Below are positions 10,624 to 21,850 of a stretch of DNA of 64,000 nucleotides, one piece after another. Within the stretch, counting starts at the first letter, position 1; every line of letters starts with the position of its first letter. A program made the position numbers and the translations under genes. The stretch covers positions 1,364,001-1,428,000 of the forward strand of contig JAEMBT020000007.1 in NCBI GenBank assembly GCA_018873245.2. The letters run 5' to 3'. The notes below the pieces were generated by a model. It saw nothing but the letters and a program-made list of their open reading frames with translations, was not told where the DNA came from and made no database searches. Origin of the DNA: Archegozetes longisetosus. Lineage: Eukaryota; Arthropoda; Arachnida; Sarcoptiformes; Trhypochthoniidae.

Positions 10624-10985
10624 CAGTAGAACCTCGTTATTTTGAACCATTTACTACTAAAAACTTTTGTTCAAAATAGCCGATATATTGAAAAAAGTTC
10701 GGAATAAGGATTTCGCTTAAAATGCAGCAATTGAATAATTAAGACTAAGATTTTATTTAGATTGGGGTTCAGGTTCGAGATCCGTTTACAATTCTCTGAA
10801 ACCTGAGCTGCTCAGCAGTCTTTATAATAATATTTTTGTGAAAATTTCATGTGTACAGATGACAGATCTGATCTGACAGATATTCCAAAATAAAGAGCTA
10901 TACAACAATATGGACTCATGTTCAAATTGGTTCAAGATATTTGATATTTGAAAATAAGCAGTTTCAAAATATCGAGTGTCTACTG
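10624..10985. mobile_element. pogo/Tigger-type miniature element
   Basis: Flanked by TA (10622-10623, 10986-10987). The left end is CAGTAGAACCTCGTTATTTT and the right end is the inverted form of CAGTAGACACTCGATATTTT. The CAGTAGA-CCTCG motif is characteristic of pogo/Tigger elements. It is 362 bases long with no transposase. Confidence 0.8.
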
Positions 10986-11063
10986 TATTTATATTCCTCT
11001 ACATTTAGTCATTTATCAACTTCACAAAAGTATTTTACCTTTCTATATGTTTTTACTTAATAT

Positions 11064-11542
11064 TGTAAGTGCAACTGCCTCTTTGGATTGAGTACACTGC
11101 ACTTTTCTTTAATTTTGCACACTTAGTAAATGAAAAGAATGAACACAACACTTTTCATTAAATTGCTTTATTGAATTTCACAAAAAATGTACATTAGAAC
11201 AGCTATTCTCGAGCTGGACACGAACACGAACTCCCCTTTCCTCAACTCAAACGTCTCCTTAAATACGTTTGAAGTTGAGGCCAAAATCAAGTGTTCATCG
11301 AACGGTGTTATTTGCTGATCCTTTGTTGCTGACCAGCTACGTGACCAGCTACGTGACCAGCTATAGGAACTCAAAGATCACTTATTGATAAGTGACCAAT
11401 GAGTTGTTTACACACGTATTTCTGAATCCGAAAATAGCCCAGATTCAGAAAAACGTTTGTTTATAGTTCTAAATTTAGACAGGACCTTGAGTCCTATCAA
11501 TAACTGATAACTTGTGAGTGCGAAATATTTTATGCACTCACA
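11064..11542 (-). mobile_element. Possible solo LTR of a Ty3/Gypsy-like retrotransposon
   Basis: The segment starts TGTAAGTGCA and ends TGCACTCACA, imperfect inverted ends with the canonical TG...CA. It is flanked by ATAT on both sides (11060-11063, 11543-11546), a 4-base duplication usual for Gypsy elements. The - strand carries an AATAAA within the segment (plus TTTATT near 11170), suggesting that orientation. A GACCAGCTACGT tandem repeat lies at about 11332-11362. No internal retrotransposon genes adjoin it, hence solo LTR. The short duplication is A/T only, so chance cannot be excluded. Confidence 0.45.
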
Positions 11543-11581
11543 ATATTTTAGATATTAATAAAACTCGAATAAATCACTTAA

Positions 11582-11983
11582 CCCTTAAACAGTAAAACGA
11601 TTTTCACTGATGATTTCAGTAAAATAGGGTCTTTTTGACCCATCGATTGATTTGGAAAAGTATGTTATCGTGAGGTTTAGGGTGCATAACAGTTAGCGTG
11701 TTTTGTACTTTATTAGTGTCGTCATCGTTGACGTAATCAGTTTAAGGTTTGAGTGAAAACTTATTTCACACAAATTTATCACCTAAACTCAAATAGAACT
11801 AACTTTGAAAATGATTCAATTTAAATATAAAATTTGTAAATAATTAATTTATTGCTTAATACGATCTAAATATACTCACTTGAAAATACTATCAGTTTTA
11901 TTAACATTGGAAATTGCATTAAATAATTATATCATTTTTTATAGAGCTTTGGGTCATTTTGACCGTGAAATACTGTTCTAGGG
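11582..11983. mobile_element. piggyBac-type miniature element, copy A
   Basis: TTAA flanks both sides (11578-11581, 11984-11987). The terminal repeats are CCCTTAAACAG and CTGTTCTAGGG. Inside is the motif GGGTCTTTTTGACCCA. Length 402 bases, no transposase. Copy B (26295-27293), in reverse orientation, shares the internal sequence, including the stretch around ACGTAATCAGTTTAA. Confidence 0.85.
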
Positions 11984-11987
11984 TTAA

Positions 11988-12813
11988 TAAAAACTTTATT
12001 TATAACGATCGGATTTTAATACATTGCATGCATATGAAGGACAAACTATTCAAAGTTTACTTCAAATGAATAATGCACTTTAGCTTTACTTGGGATATGA
12101 GTTTCGTAAACAATAAATACAAAATATTTATTATTTTATTAATAAGATTAAAAATTTTTATTAAAAAAATTTGATACTCTTAAAGCAGGAGGTTTTATTC
12201 AGCTTTAGGCTTAAGCTGAAGACTGGAACTGTCTCAAAGCTAGAGACTTGAAACCTACAGTTTATTCGGCTTGATCTAAAAAATTCAACTGAAGTAATTC
12301 ATTTCGGCTGCCAAATTCTGTTGCTAAAGTCTTAATTTAGAAATATACAAAGTAGGAGAACTTATTAATAATTAAATTCTGTTTGTGACCGATGTAGTTA
12401 ATCCCGAATTATATACTAAGCTAAATGACCAGAACTTGGTTATCATCAAAAAATACTTTTCTTTAATCAACTTGTCTAACATATTCTTAATAAGCTAATA
12501 GTTCTATCTTTTAAGAACGAAAAAAGGATGGGACTTCGAGAAGTGAAGGACATAAAGGGATTGCTCTTAATATTTTAACTAATTATTGTACTTACTATAG
12601 TTACTTATAAAGTACATTATATGATATCAATTTGTGAATGCGCAGTAAGTAAATTGTTTAGTGAATAAGTGACTAAATCGGTGTAAATTAATAAATAATT
12701 GTGATCAAGTTTTTAATTATAAGCGAAAAGGACGCTTAAAACAATACAAAACTTATACACTTAGTCTAAAATTTTTATTGAAATTATGTTGTGCTTTTCG
12801 AGTGCCTTAAAAT
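11988..12813. other. Intergenic or 5' part of the LINE
   Basis: No independent gene is visible. The right part may be the 5' untranslated region of the LINE that follows, but I see no defining signal. Confidence 0.3.
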
Positions 12814-15140
12814 ATGATATCACAACAAGTTTTCACTAGTTTTAGATTAACAACTAAGTTATTGATTAATAGCTTCAATAAAAAGAAAAAAATCATCAAT
12901 TTAATTAGAGTCAGTAAAGGTTTAACAAAAGCTTCGAAAATTCATATTAATAAGATAGTTGGGGAAATGGGTTCCATCTTCAACGAACAAAGTAAACTGT
13001 TAATTGAAGAAAATGAATCAAAATAATAACTTATAAAAATACAAACAGATATCCCTACTCAGCAAAAAAGTTATGCTCGAGCTGTCAAATACAATAAAAA
13101 TAATTTGGATAATAAGATAACTTCTCACGTCATAACTGTTTTCCCCAAATCTTAAGACACAACAAATGAGGATATAAAGAGGAAGACAAAGTCCAAAATA
13201 AATCCAATAGCTTTAAAAGTAGGGATAAACAAAATCAAAAGTATAAGCAATATTGGCTTAATTAAAGCATAAGAATGCAAAACAACAGATGAATGCGAAA
13301 TATTAAAGAATGAAATCAATAGTAAACTTAACATCGAATAACGAAGCAAAACAGCCAATAAAATAGAAATCAAAACTCATTATCTACAATGTGCCAAACA
13401 ATATAGACAACAAAATTCTTATTGAAAATATCATTGGACAAGACAATGTAATATCACAAGTAATAACTGATGATAATATTGAAGATCATATCAAATTCAA
13501 ATTCAACATAAAAGTCAATAACTCTCAACTTAAGACACATAGTTTTGGAAACTAGTCCTGAAATGAGAAAAATTATCAGCAGCAAGTTTGTCAACATCGA
13601 GTGGAATAGATGTAAGTGCGCTGATTTTATATCTATTATCAGATGCTTTAATTGTATGGGTTTCGACCACTTTAAGAGGTACTGTAAGGCTGACAGTCAC
13701 TACTCTCATTGTGCAAGTCCAAATTATACTCATGGAAACTGCAATTCGAATTTTAAAAGGTGGATTAATTGTGAACAATACAATTAAAAAATAAAAAACC
13801 CTAACCATAAGCCTATAAACTCAAATCATGATTGTTTCAACAAAAGTTGCCCCTCATACGAATACGTTAAATCAAAAATAATAGAAAAAATAGATTATGG
13901 ATTATAGACATAACAATTCAACACTTAACAAAGTCAAAATTGTACAAATAAGCCTTCAAAATTGTGTTAGTGCAATAGATCTTATAAATCACATGAAAGA
14001 AAACCAAATAGACATTGCTTTAGTATCTTGTCGACAAAAGAGTGTCTTGGCTCCCACTTAACTTCCCAGTGATTCAGTCATCAAACCGACCAAGAAGGGC
14101 AATAATCATAAATCCATTAAAACTTCAAATAATGCCTCTTATCAACACATCAATGACTACAGCGTTTGGTGTGTATTTAACTTTAACTTTAATAATAAAG
14201 TTATACACTTATGCTCTGCGTATATGCCACCCGATCCAAACCCAAAGAAGTGTCCAAATTAGATAATTGAATCTATTTACAATGCTATTAATATTAAACC
14301 TATTTACTATTTAATTGGATCCGATACCAATGGGAAATCTAAACTGTGGAAGAGTAACAATAATAATAGAAGAGTACATTTAATTATGGAATTTCTCTCA
14401 CAAAATCAACTATTTGTCCTTAACAACTCGAATGATCCGACTTTTTGAGTAGTCTGGGTGAATCTATCATAGATTTAACTATAACTCAAACTTATTTTAG
14501 TTATTTTAAAACAATGTTCGTAGTTATGTCATTGAATTTGTATCACTAAACATAAAAACTTTCGATGTATTTAAAGTTTATACCAGAAAAAATTTCGTTT
14601 CAAATGAATCTGAGGGTTAATCGGGGCTAATGGATCTAAGGGGGTTCTCAATCCCCCACCCCCAAGTGTGATACATCAATGGATTTAGCTCGTCATGCTG
14701 AACATCTCGATACCATACTTGACCACTTCCAACCCGAACCTGACCAATTCTGGTTAACTCCCGACGGGACTGGCTGACCCCATCAAGTGATATATCATTG
14801 GACTCAGGAAATAGAACTGAGCATTTTGATACATCTCTTGATCAAGTATCATAAGTAGTTCTCGAGATATGCATCCTTATTTGCTTTAGTACCTCGTAAT
14901 GGATAGACTTTGCAAGGACAGGTTTACCTATTTACGAGGGGGCTAGATCTGGGTGGCCAGAAGTGGTCAAGTGTCGTATCAAAATGTTCAGCTCGACGAA
15001 CTGAATCCAATGATGTATCACACTTGGGGGTGGGGGTTGGGAACCCTTTTAGACCCATTAGCCCGGATTCACCCGAATCTGAAACAAATAACAAGATCGA
15101 TCTAATTTTGTTTAACTCTTTTGCTAATTTTCGATTGATA
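12814..15140 (+). mobile_element. Decayed non-LTR retrotransposon (R1/LOA/Outcast-like LINE), 3' part absent
   Basis: ORF1 can be followed through several frames from 12814 to about 13790. It ends in zinc knuckles of the retroelement type: CFNCMGFDHFKRYC (13650-13690), then a second C-x2-C...H...C set. ORF2 follows from about 13900 with an apurinic-type endonuclease: an N-terminal VQISLQNCVSAIDL-like strand, later CSAYMPPDPNP, then GSDTNGKSKLW (the D-x-N-x5-W motif) near 14318 and a terminal S-x-IDLTIT motif near 14475. Frameshifts and stops make it dead. A foldback element (14614-15074) is inserted in it, and ORF2 residues resume at 15083. No reverse-transcriptase domain is recognisable, so the 3' half is lost. 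Confidence 0.75.
14614..15074. mobile_element. Foldback-type element, copy 2
   Basis: Same family as 2701-3302: left end GGGTTAATCGGGGCTAAT, right end ATTAGCCCGGATTCACCC. Flanked by a perfect 8-base duplication GAATCTGA (14606-14613 and 15075-15082). Inserted in the LINE. The duplication is intact while copy 1 has one mismatch, so this insertion looks younger or less mutated. Confidence 0.88.
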
Positions 15141-16302
15141 TGTTAATACGTTTAAAAGACTTGTAGAACTCTAAGATTCCGGAATGAGAAAGTTCACATG
15201 GTCTACTTCCTCAACCTGTATATCGTTGCGATAGTCTCGTTAACCTTAGTCCATCGATAACTTATTTGACCTTGCTATGTGACCTCTGACATTATGCCTT
15301 GTAGAACGAACCCCGTTGACTCTCTTCTACACAAAAGGTGTTATTAAATTTTCGAGTTGAGTTCAACGATACTCATGTGACCAACTTTGATGGCTGTTGA
15401 CCCAAATTCCTTATAAAACCCATTATAAAATAGTCATTTACAATGGAAATGAGACTATCACCTATACGATTCTCTTCAAACAGCTTCTTTGAAGGTCTGT
15501 CAACGTTTCCGACTCTCGAAAATACTTTTAGTAACCTCACTTTCAACTTTTGAGCCAAAAGGCTTCCAATGTCACGCCATATTTTTGTCCATTCCATTCC
15601 ATTCTTCTTCAGATCTTATATCGCTATTTTATATTACTATTAATCAATGCATTAATTTTTAGAATTAAACTTTACAGTCTGCAAGAATGAATTAGAGATT
15701 CTTATAAAATTTCTCAGTTTACAAAATTTAGTAAAATAAATTTTTATCATAATATTTTTTGAATATATAGTACCTTAATGTCACTTGTTAGAGGACTAAA
15801 GGGGCAATATTCCATGTGAACCAAAGGGGTACAGAAACTTGCAAATTCCTGAGGTTTATTTAAAAAACTTCAAAACCACATATTCATAAGATCTCAATAG
15901 TACATCTAATACATATTATTTTGTCAAGAATTTAACGGAAAATTTAGTTTTTAGGATCAAAGATCATTGGAGTTGGTCATATAGGGTATCATTGAACTCA
16001 GCTTGATAAAAAGAATTTAATGTAACTTTATGTAGAGAGTTGGTCAACGGGAGCAGCTCCACAGGATAAAGAAACAAAATTCGCATGACAAAATCAAGTG
16101 GGGTATCAATGTATTCAACTCATTTTTTTTGAGCTTTGTATAATTTTTCTTAACTAGTATTGAGAATCGGATTTAAATATAGTTTTAGATTCGGAGGCAC
16201 CCATTTAGAAAAGTTACGTTCACTTTAACATTTTTAAAAAAATTTTATTTTGGGGACAAGTTATCGGACCTTGAACCGATCTATTCGAATATTGTATCGA
16301 TC
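15141..16302. other. Unassigned region
   Basis: No gene recognised. The 74-codon open frame on the - strand at 15373-15597 shows no known motif and I treat it as chance. Confidence 0.4.
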
Positions 16303-17480
16303 TAGTGATGAGCAGGTCCGAGTCTTCAGGTCTTTTTTGAAAGACTCGGACCTGGGACCTGGACCTCTAACCCAGGACCCGGACTCAGACCTCTTGGAAA
16401 ACTGAAGACCTGGACTCGGACCTCGACCTTAAGACTCGGACCCGGACTCGGGACCTTGGTTCTTCAAGTCTTTAACATTCGGGCCTCAAGACCCTGACTC
16501 CGATAAAAAACAAATCTGTAAGTGAAATATTCTGATAATGATTGGTTTTTATGCGAGGAATGAGTGACTTTTTGAAACCATTCAAACAGGCAACAAACTT
16601 ATATCACGATTTAAATATATAAGCATATGCTTAATTTTGCTAATTCTCAAACTTTTTTATGAACAATTAAATGATCACAATAATTCAAGTAACAGTTCGA
16701 TTGAACCTTGTACTGAAAATATGCTTTTGAAGTTTGATAAGTATAAAGATTTACTTGAAATTGATATCACAAAATTAGCTGCCATACTTGACCTTCGCTT
16801 GAAACTCTATTTCTCTGAGAATGATCAAACTGTAAAACAGGTATTTGTTTTCTTCAATAAAAATTATCATCAGATCATTCAAATTAAAATTGAAAGTTCA
16901 AATGTTTCGTTTGTCTTTAAATTTATAAAAAAAATACAAGAGTTGAAACATACGATGAAATTGAAAAGTATTTAAGTTTGCTTATCGCTGATTAGAGAAC
17001 TGAGCCTTTGTTTTGGTGGAAAAAATTGTTTAGAATTTCTTTATCTTTCACAGTTTGCATTCGAAATACTTATTATCCCAGCATCGAGTGTCCCTTCAAA
17101 ACATGTATTTTCAAAATCTAGGAATTTGATCAGCAAAAAGAGAAGTTAATTGAGCGCTAATTCTGCTAGACCTTGCGTGTATCTCATTTCATGAATCTCT
17201 TATTTTGCAAGTTTAAAATAAATTATTAATATATTATTATTTATTGATCTTACTATCAATGATTTAATAAAAGTTAAAATTTTTGAATGATAATATTTTG
17301 TCTATTGTTAAATTTAAGTTTTAAAGGGAGTCCGAGTCCAGGACCTAAAGTCTTTATCAAAGACCCGGACTCGGACCTGGACTTCTGCCAAATATAAGGA
17401 CTCGGACTCAGACTTTAGGACCTCAGGACCTCAGGTCCCAGGTCTTTAACCGTCTTGAGGTCCGGACTCGCTCATCAGTA
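16303..17480 (+). mobile_element. Decayed hAT transposon
   Basis: The ends are TAGTGATGAGC and the inverted GCTCATCAGTA. The sub-terminal regions on both sides (16315-16455 and 17330-17465) are packed with GGACTCGGACCT-type repeats in both orientations, a feature of many hAT elements. The interior keeps the C-terminal half of a hAT transposase: a region with KLAAILDLRLKL at about 16770-16810, then WWKK, then the dimerisation motif IPASSVPSKHVFSKSRN at about 17065-17125. Stops and frame changes break it, and the N-terminal BED finger and first catalytic part are missing. The target duplication is too diverged to define. Confidence 0.75.
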
Positions 17481-18027
17481 TCCGACCTTCAATATTAGTT
17501 TAGAATTATATAAAGCTAAAAAAGATGGTCCCTTTTCGAAGCTCCACCTGAATAGCTTATTAAGGAAATGGGTGAATATGCAACTTAAAATTAAATTATT
17601 TGAATTGGATTGCTCTCGAATAAAAATTCGTTTTATTGAAAACAGGATTCGTGACAACTGATTTATTTATGTTTAAGAGATCATTGAATATTGTGAATAT
17701 AATTGATGTGAAATTTCTTTGAACTGACTTCAAGCTTAAAAATCTTCCGAATTTGTTAATTATTTTAGTACGTTAATAATTTTTCAATTTTTTAAAAATT
17801 TCTTACGTTTTTAGTATGAGCTTAAATTTTTTTAATTTAAGATAAACAATAATTTTAAGCTGCACTACAAATAAAGCGGAATTTTTTCGTGAAATCCCAA
17901 ACTTAATACGATTAATATATTTTTAGGAAATCTTTAAATTTTTGCACTTTAGTTAATCTACTAAAAATAAAACTTTCCCCGATTTTTCAGAAAGTGTCTA
18001 AAATTGATGAATTTATCGAATTCATAG
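17481..18027. other. Intergenic, nothing seen
   Basis: AT-rich, no exon or repeat recognised. Confidence 0.4.
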
Positions 18028-18029
18028 TA

Positions 18030-19374
18030 TTAGGTCGGCTGAAAAGTAATTGCACATTCATATCTAATCAATGAATAAAGTAGTAAATATGTTTACTACA
18101 AATTATTACGCAGTTGTTAATTTGCTGCTTCACGATGCAGATCACTTTGATTCTACAGCTATTTATCAGTGATATTGTAGTGGCCCCAAAAATTGACCCT
18201 CTTCGAGCCAGTGTTACCAATGAAGAACAGAGATTGTTTATAAAGTACCATACACTACTGTGCTCTACTGTCCATGAAATTTCCAAAATCCGAACTAAAA
18301 TAGCCAGTCGAAATGCAATTAAGATAAACAGGTATATAATCTTTGCCATCAATTTCGGGATGAAGGGCGCACATCATGCCAAGATGAGCCATGCAGTGGG
18401 AGACCTTGCGTTGCAACAGATGAAGAACATCAACATTCGCTTGAAGAACTATAAGAACAAAGAAGTTGGACCACAGAAGATTTAGCTTTTCGGTTAGGGA
18501 CCAGTAAGTACAGTGTTCAACAGCTTTAAAAGAAACAATGTGCGCAAAGTGTCATCACGTTGGGTACCATACAGTCTTACTGATGAACAGAAAGAACTTC
18601 GAGTAAATATATCAATAGAACATCTTGAAAGATATCACCATGATCCCGAGTTCATAGATAGAATTATAGCAATCGATGAAACGTGGATAAAAAGTTATGA
18701 CCCCAAAGATACTTCACAATCAAAAGAATATCGATATCCTGGAGAGGAGCTGTATGTTTGATTTTCAAAAATTGAAATTTTTAAATTTATGCAAATGACT
18801 TTGAATTTAATCTCAGGCCAACGAAATTTAGGGGAACGTTGAGAGATTGGAAGCAGATGATGATAGTGGCTTTTTATCAATATCGGGTGCTGGTTATCAA
18901 ATTCTTGCGAAATATCAAACTGTTAACAATGATGTATATCTTCAATTTTTGGAAAGAGTAAGACTTCCTCCCATACAAAGACCGAATTCGACATCCTATA
19001 ATATTGCACGATACTGCAAGGCCCCATAAACATCAGTATGTCAAAGATTTCTTTACTTGACAACGATGGGAGGAACTAAGACACCCCCTATAGTCCTGAT
19101 TTGAACCGCTGTGATTCCGACGGCATCGCTAGAATTAAGAGGCCAAATAAGGGTAAAAGATTTTCAAACGAGCTTGCTTGGGAAGCTGCTTATGAAGAAG
19201 CTATTCGTGAAATTAATTTTAAAAATGCCGCCATTGGAATATCAAGGTTACCAAAGCGTTGGGAAGTTGTCATAAAGCTTGAAGGTGACTACATTATATA
19301 ATACTAAAATATCATTTTTATATCTGTTTTCGATAAGGAGTTATGAATGTGCAATTACTTTTCAGCCGACTTAA
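18030..19374 (+). mobile_element. Mariner transposon with broken transposase
   Basis: Flanked by TA (18028-18029, 19375-19376). The terminal repeats begin TTAGGTCGGCTGAAAAGTAA on the left and match the inverted right end for about 33 bases. The + strand encodes a mariner transposase in several frames: WVPYSLTDEQKELR near 18560 and IDETWIKSYDP near 18675 (first catalytic Asp). Then come HDTARPH near 19010 (second) and YSPDLNRCD near 19093 (third). The spacing between the second and third Asp is 34 residues, the DD34D mariner signature, reading through one stop. The frame then continues as a clean C-terminal part (19101-19301). Several frameshifts and stops make it inactive. Confidence 0.88.
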
Positions 19375-19651
19375 TAAATCTTTCAATGTCTTATAACAAA
19401 ATTTTTAAATAATACAGATTTTTTGCAACACTAATAAAATTCGAGTATAGTTAACATACGATTATTATAGCATTTTTCTACAAATTGAACTGAACTCTTT
19501 GTACTTTTTAAGTCTTAAACATACATAAATTAAGTGATAAAAATGCACCACAAAAGCGATTTAAAGAACTCTTTCCTCATTAGTACTTAATCTAGTTTGA
19601 ATTATTGAATTAATAAAAATGAACCAAAAACAAAGATACTAAAATGATTAA

Positions 19652-20097
19652 CCCTTCGTCACAACTGTGGGATAAAATGTTCCCAATTTTTAATTAAAAA
19701 ATCTCGCTAAAATGAACAAAATGTCGTGTTTTCTTAAGAATTTAGGTTTTCCTCAGTCATATATCTGACTTTGAATGACAAAAAACTTTGATTTATTTAG
19801 ACTTATTACTTTATTTTTTAAAAATAATTTCTGGCAACATGTCTTCCTAAGGACAGACATTTTTCCTAACATTGCAGTGTTGTGATGTCACTACCTGCAA
19901 TTTGAATCACAGATGACGCTGTAGCAGATAAATACAAACTAATTAATTAGTAAATTAAAACTTCAAAAACAAGGGCTAATATTAATTCGAACAGCATCAG
20001 GATCAACCTAGAACAGATATAAAGCGTGGAAAACGTGAGGCAACATTTTACCCCACAGTTAATTTTACGTTTTCAGAAGTTAGGTGGTGACGAAGGG
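19652..20097. mobile_element. piggyBac-type miniature element, second family
   Basis: TTAA on both sides (19648-19651, 20098-20101). Perfect 11-base ends CCCTTCGTCAC / GTGACGAAGGG. An inner inverted repeat is also present (AACTGTGGGATAAAATGTT and its imperfect complement). No transposase; 446 bases. Confidence 0.88.
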
Positions 20098-20370
20098 TTA
20101 ATAAACAACCTTATTGTATTTGAAAAAAATTATGTAATTTTACTGCACTTTTAAAGTAGCGAAATTTTAAAATGCTTAAAATAAGGTTCAATTAAATTGT
20201 AAGTTTGAATATGATCCTTGAATTTTGGTTTTATTTCAGAATATTGTTGTTAACTTCAAACTCTGTACTATCAAAAATTTCGAAGACACTATATATTCAT
20301 TGTAAATAAGTTTGTAACATAAAAGCATTTAATTTAATCGAGTTTAAATGTTTACTGAATAGGGTATCTA

Positions 20371-21033
20371 TTAATTGTCCATATAAATGTTAACGTTAAT
20401 ATTGACTCCGTTTTTGTATTTGTGTTTATCTCTCGATTTACCAGGACAGTCGTCATGGTCCCAAGACTCGCAACATTTATTTGTATCATTCCATATCTGC
20501 CGGCTGGGACATTTCCAGATAGAAGGTTCTCCATATTTATTGCAAAGAATGTACCACCTACAATCGAGTGGACAGGAAAAATAATAGCCTTCATGAGCTT
20601 CACCATTACGTAAGCCGTGGTTCCCATTATGAAGTCTATTGGCAATTTCAACAGGTTTTATATTCTTGATTCCAGTCTTATATTCAACTGCATCACCAAT
20701 GGGATTTCCATTAGATTTTTTATCACTATTTACACGAAGCAAAGTGATTTTATCATCTTGATAGTTGGATTCTCTCTTTGGGCAAGCAATTTTTGAAAGT
20801 ATTTGATCCAATTCTGTAAAATGAATGAAAATTTTTTTTAAATCCAACAGAATATTGAATTAACTTAAGTTAGATTTTCAAACGTATTGATTTTCATGTT
20901 TCAATAATCTTTTTCTTGTTCAAAAAATAAAATTAAACAATTTAAGATTAATTGATCTAATACCTGTTCTGATGAAATCTACATCTGTTGCAATAACCAC
21001 TACCATAACAAGAAAAACAGTTATTAACTTCAT
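20371..21033 (-). CDS. Peritrophin-like secreted protein with one chitin-binding type 2 domain
   Basis: Two exons: 20964-21033 (ATG at 21033) and 20371-20813 (stop at 20371). The intron runs from GTATTAG to TTTACAG and has phase 1, giving about 170 residues. The first 16 residues (MKLITVFLVMVVVIAT) are a clear signal peptide in their own exon. The C-terminal third (roughly residues 105-155) is a CBM14/peritrophin-A-like domain. Its cysteines run SCPLDCRWYILC, then WKC, KCC and DDC, with the usual aromatic Y-x-x-C. The middle, about residues 25-100, is polar linker. Such proteins bind chitin in gut lining, cuticle or trachea. The spacing before the first domain cysteine is shorter than the standard CBM14, so binding is inferred. 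Two decayed relatives lie at 33885-34120 and 34370-34575. Confidence 0.8.
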
Positions 21034-21079
21034 TATCCTGAAATATAAATAAACTAAATTGAAGGAATATTAAACTTGA

Positions 21080-21085
21080 TTTATA
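21080..21085 (-). promoter_or_regulatory. Possible TATA box of the peritrophin-like gene
   Basis: TATAAA on the - strand about 47-52 bases upstream of the start codon at 21033. Spacing would put transcription start about 20 bases before the ATG. In such AT-rich DNA this is suggestive only. Confidence 0.3.
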
Positions 21086-21284
21086 AAGTACATACTTTAA
21101 TATAATTGAACTGTACACTTTAATGTGAATGCCAAGATATCTGGTAGATAAATAACAATGGATTTTTTAAGATAAGAAACAGAATGTACAGCACAAGTTT
21201 GTGAAAGTCCTGTTTGAATAATTTATATGTTTGTGATATATATATGATTACAAATGCTTGAATACGTGCAAGTTTGCTTTAATT

Positions 21285-21850
21285 TTATTCTGTAAGTGTT
21301 TGATCCATTAGTCAAGTAGTTTAAATCAATTAGTCTTACATAAAGTACCTGTATTATCAAATTTTTTCGAAAAAGCTCAAGTTTTGCTTATAAAATGAAT
21401 AATTGTTGTGAAATAAAAATTTTACTGAAAATATTCACCTGACAAAACATTTTGTTGTATACAGTTACTGAAAATAATTCATGATTTAAGACCCTGTTTG
21501 AGAATGTATTTCCAAACTTTAATTATTCCTGTTAAATCATCGGTTTGATTATTATTATAACTAGTTTTGATAAAATATGAGAGATTCAAGTGAATTTTAA
21601 AAATATTTTGCCTAAATTACCCATAAACAAATTTGATATTCATAACTGATATGATCAAAACTTAAATTCAACCAATTAGTTGACTTTAAAACAAAAATTT
21701 TTCAGATTAAATGTTTCTTTATGTTTTGCGTAATATTTCAGTTGCACCATAAATTTTGAATCAAGGGTAAAAGTTCTGATTCGAACTCGAATTTGAAATC
21801 GAGTTATTACAAATCATTTTACAATGTTAATCTTATATTTTATGTGAGAT
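21285..21850. repeat. Duplicated noncoding segment, copy 1
   Basis: This stretch matches 29575-30114 in the same orientation and almost without gaps, with scattered substitutions. One shared block begins ATTCATGATTTAA, and another is TTTCTTTATGTTTTGCGTAA. It has no open frame. In both places it lies upstream of a - strand gene: the peritrophin-like gene here, the galactosyltransferase at the other copy. Confidence 0.75.

Noticed and set aside
13545..13808. Overlapping open frames on both strands
   Set aside because: Only the frame with zinc knuckles makes sense, as part of the LINE; the others are shadows.
15373..15597. 74-codon frame, - strand
   Set aside because: No recognisable domain and no repeat context.
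20387..20613. Small + strand frames over the peritrophin-like gene
   Set aside because: Antisense shadows of the chitin-binding exon.
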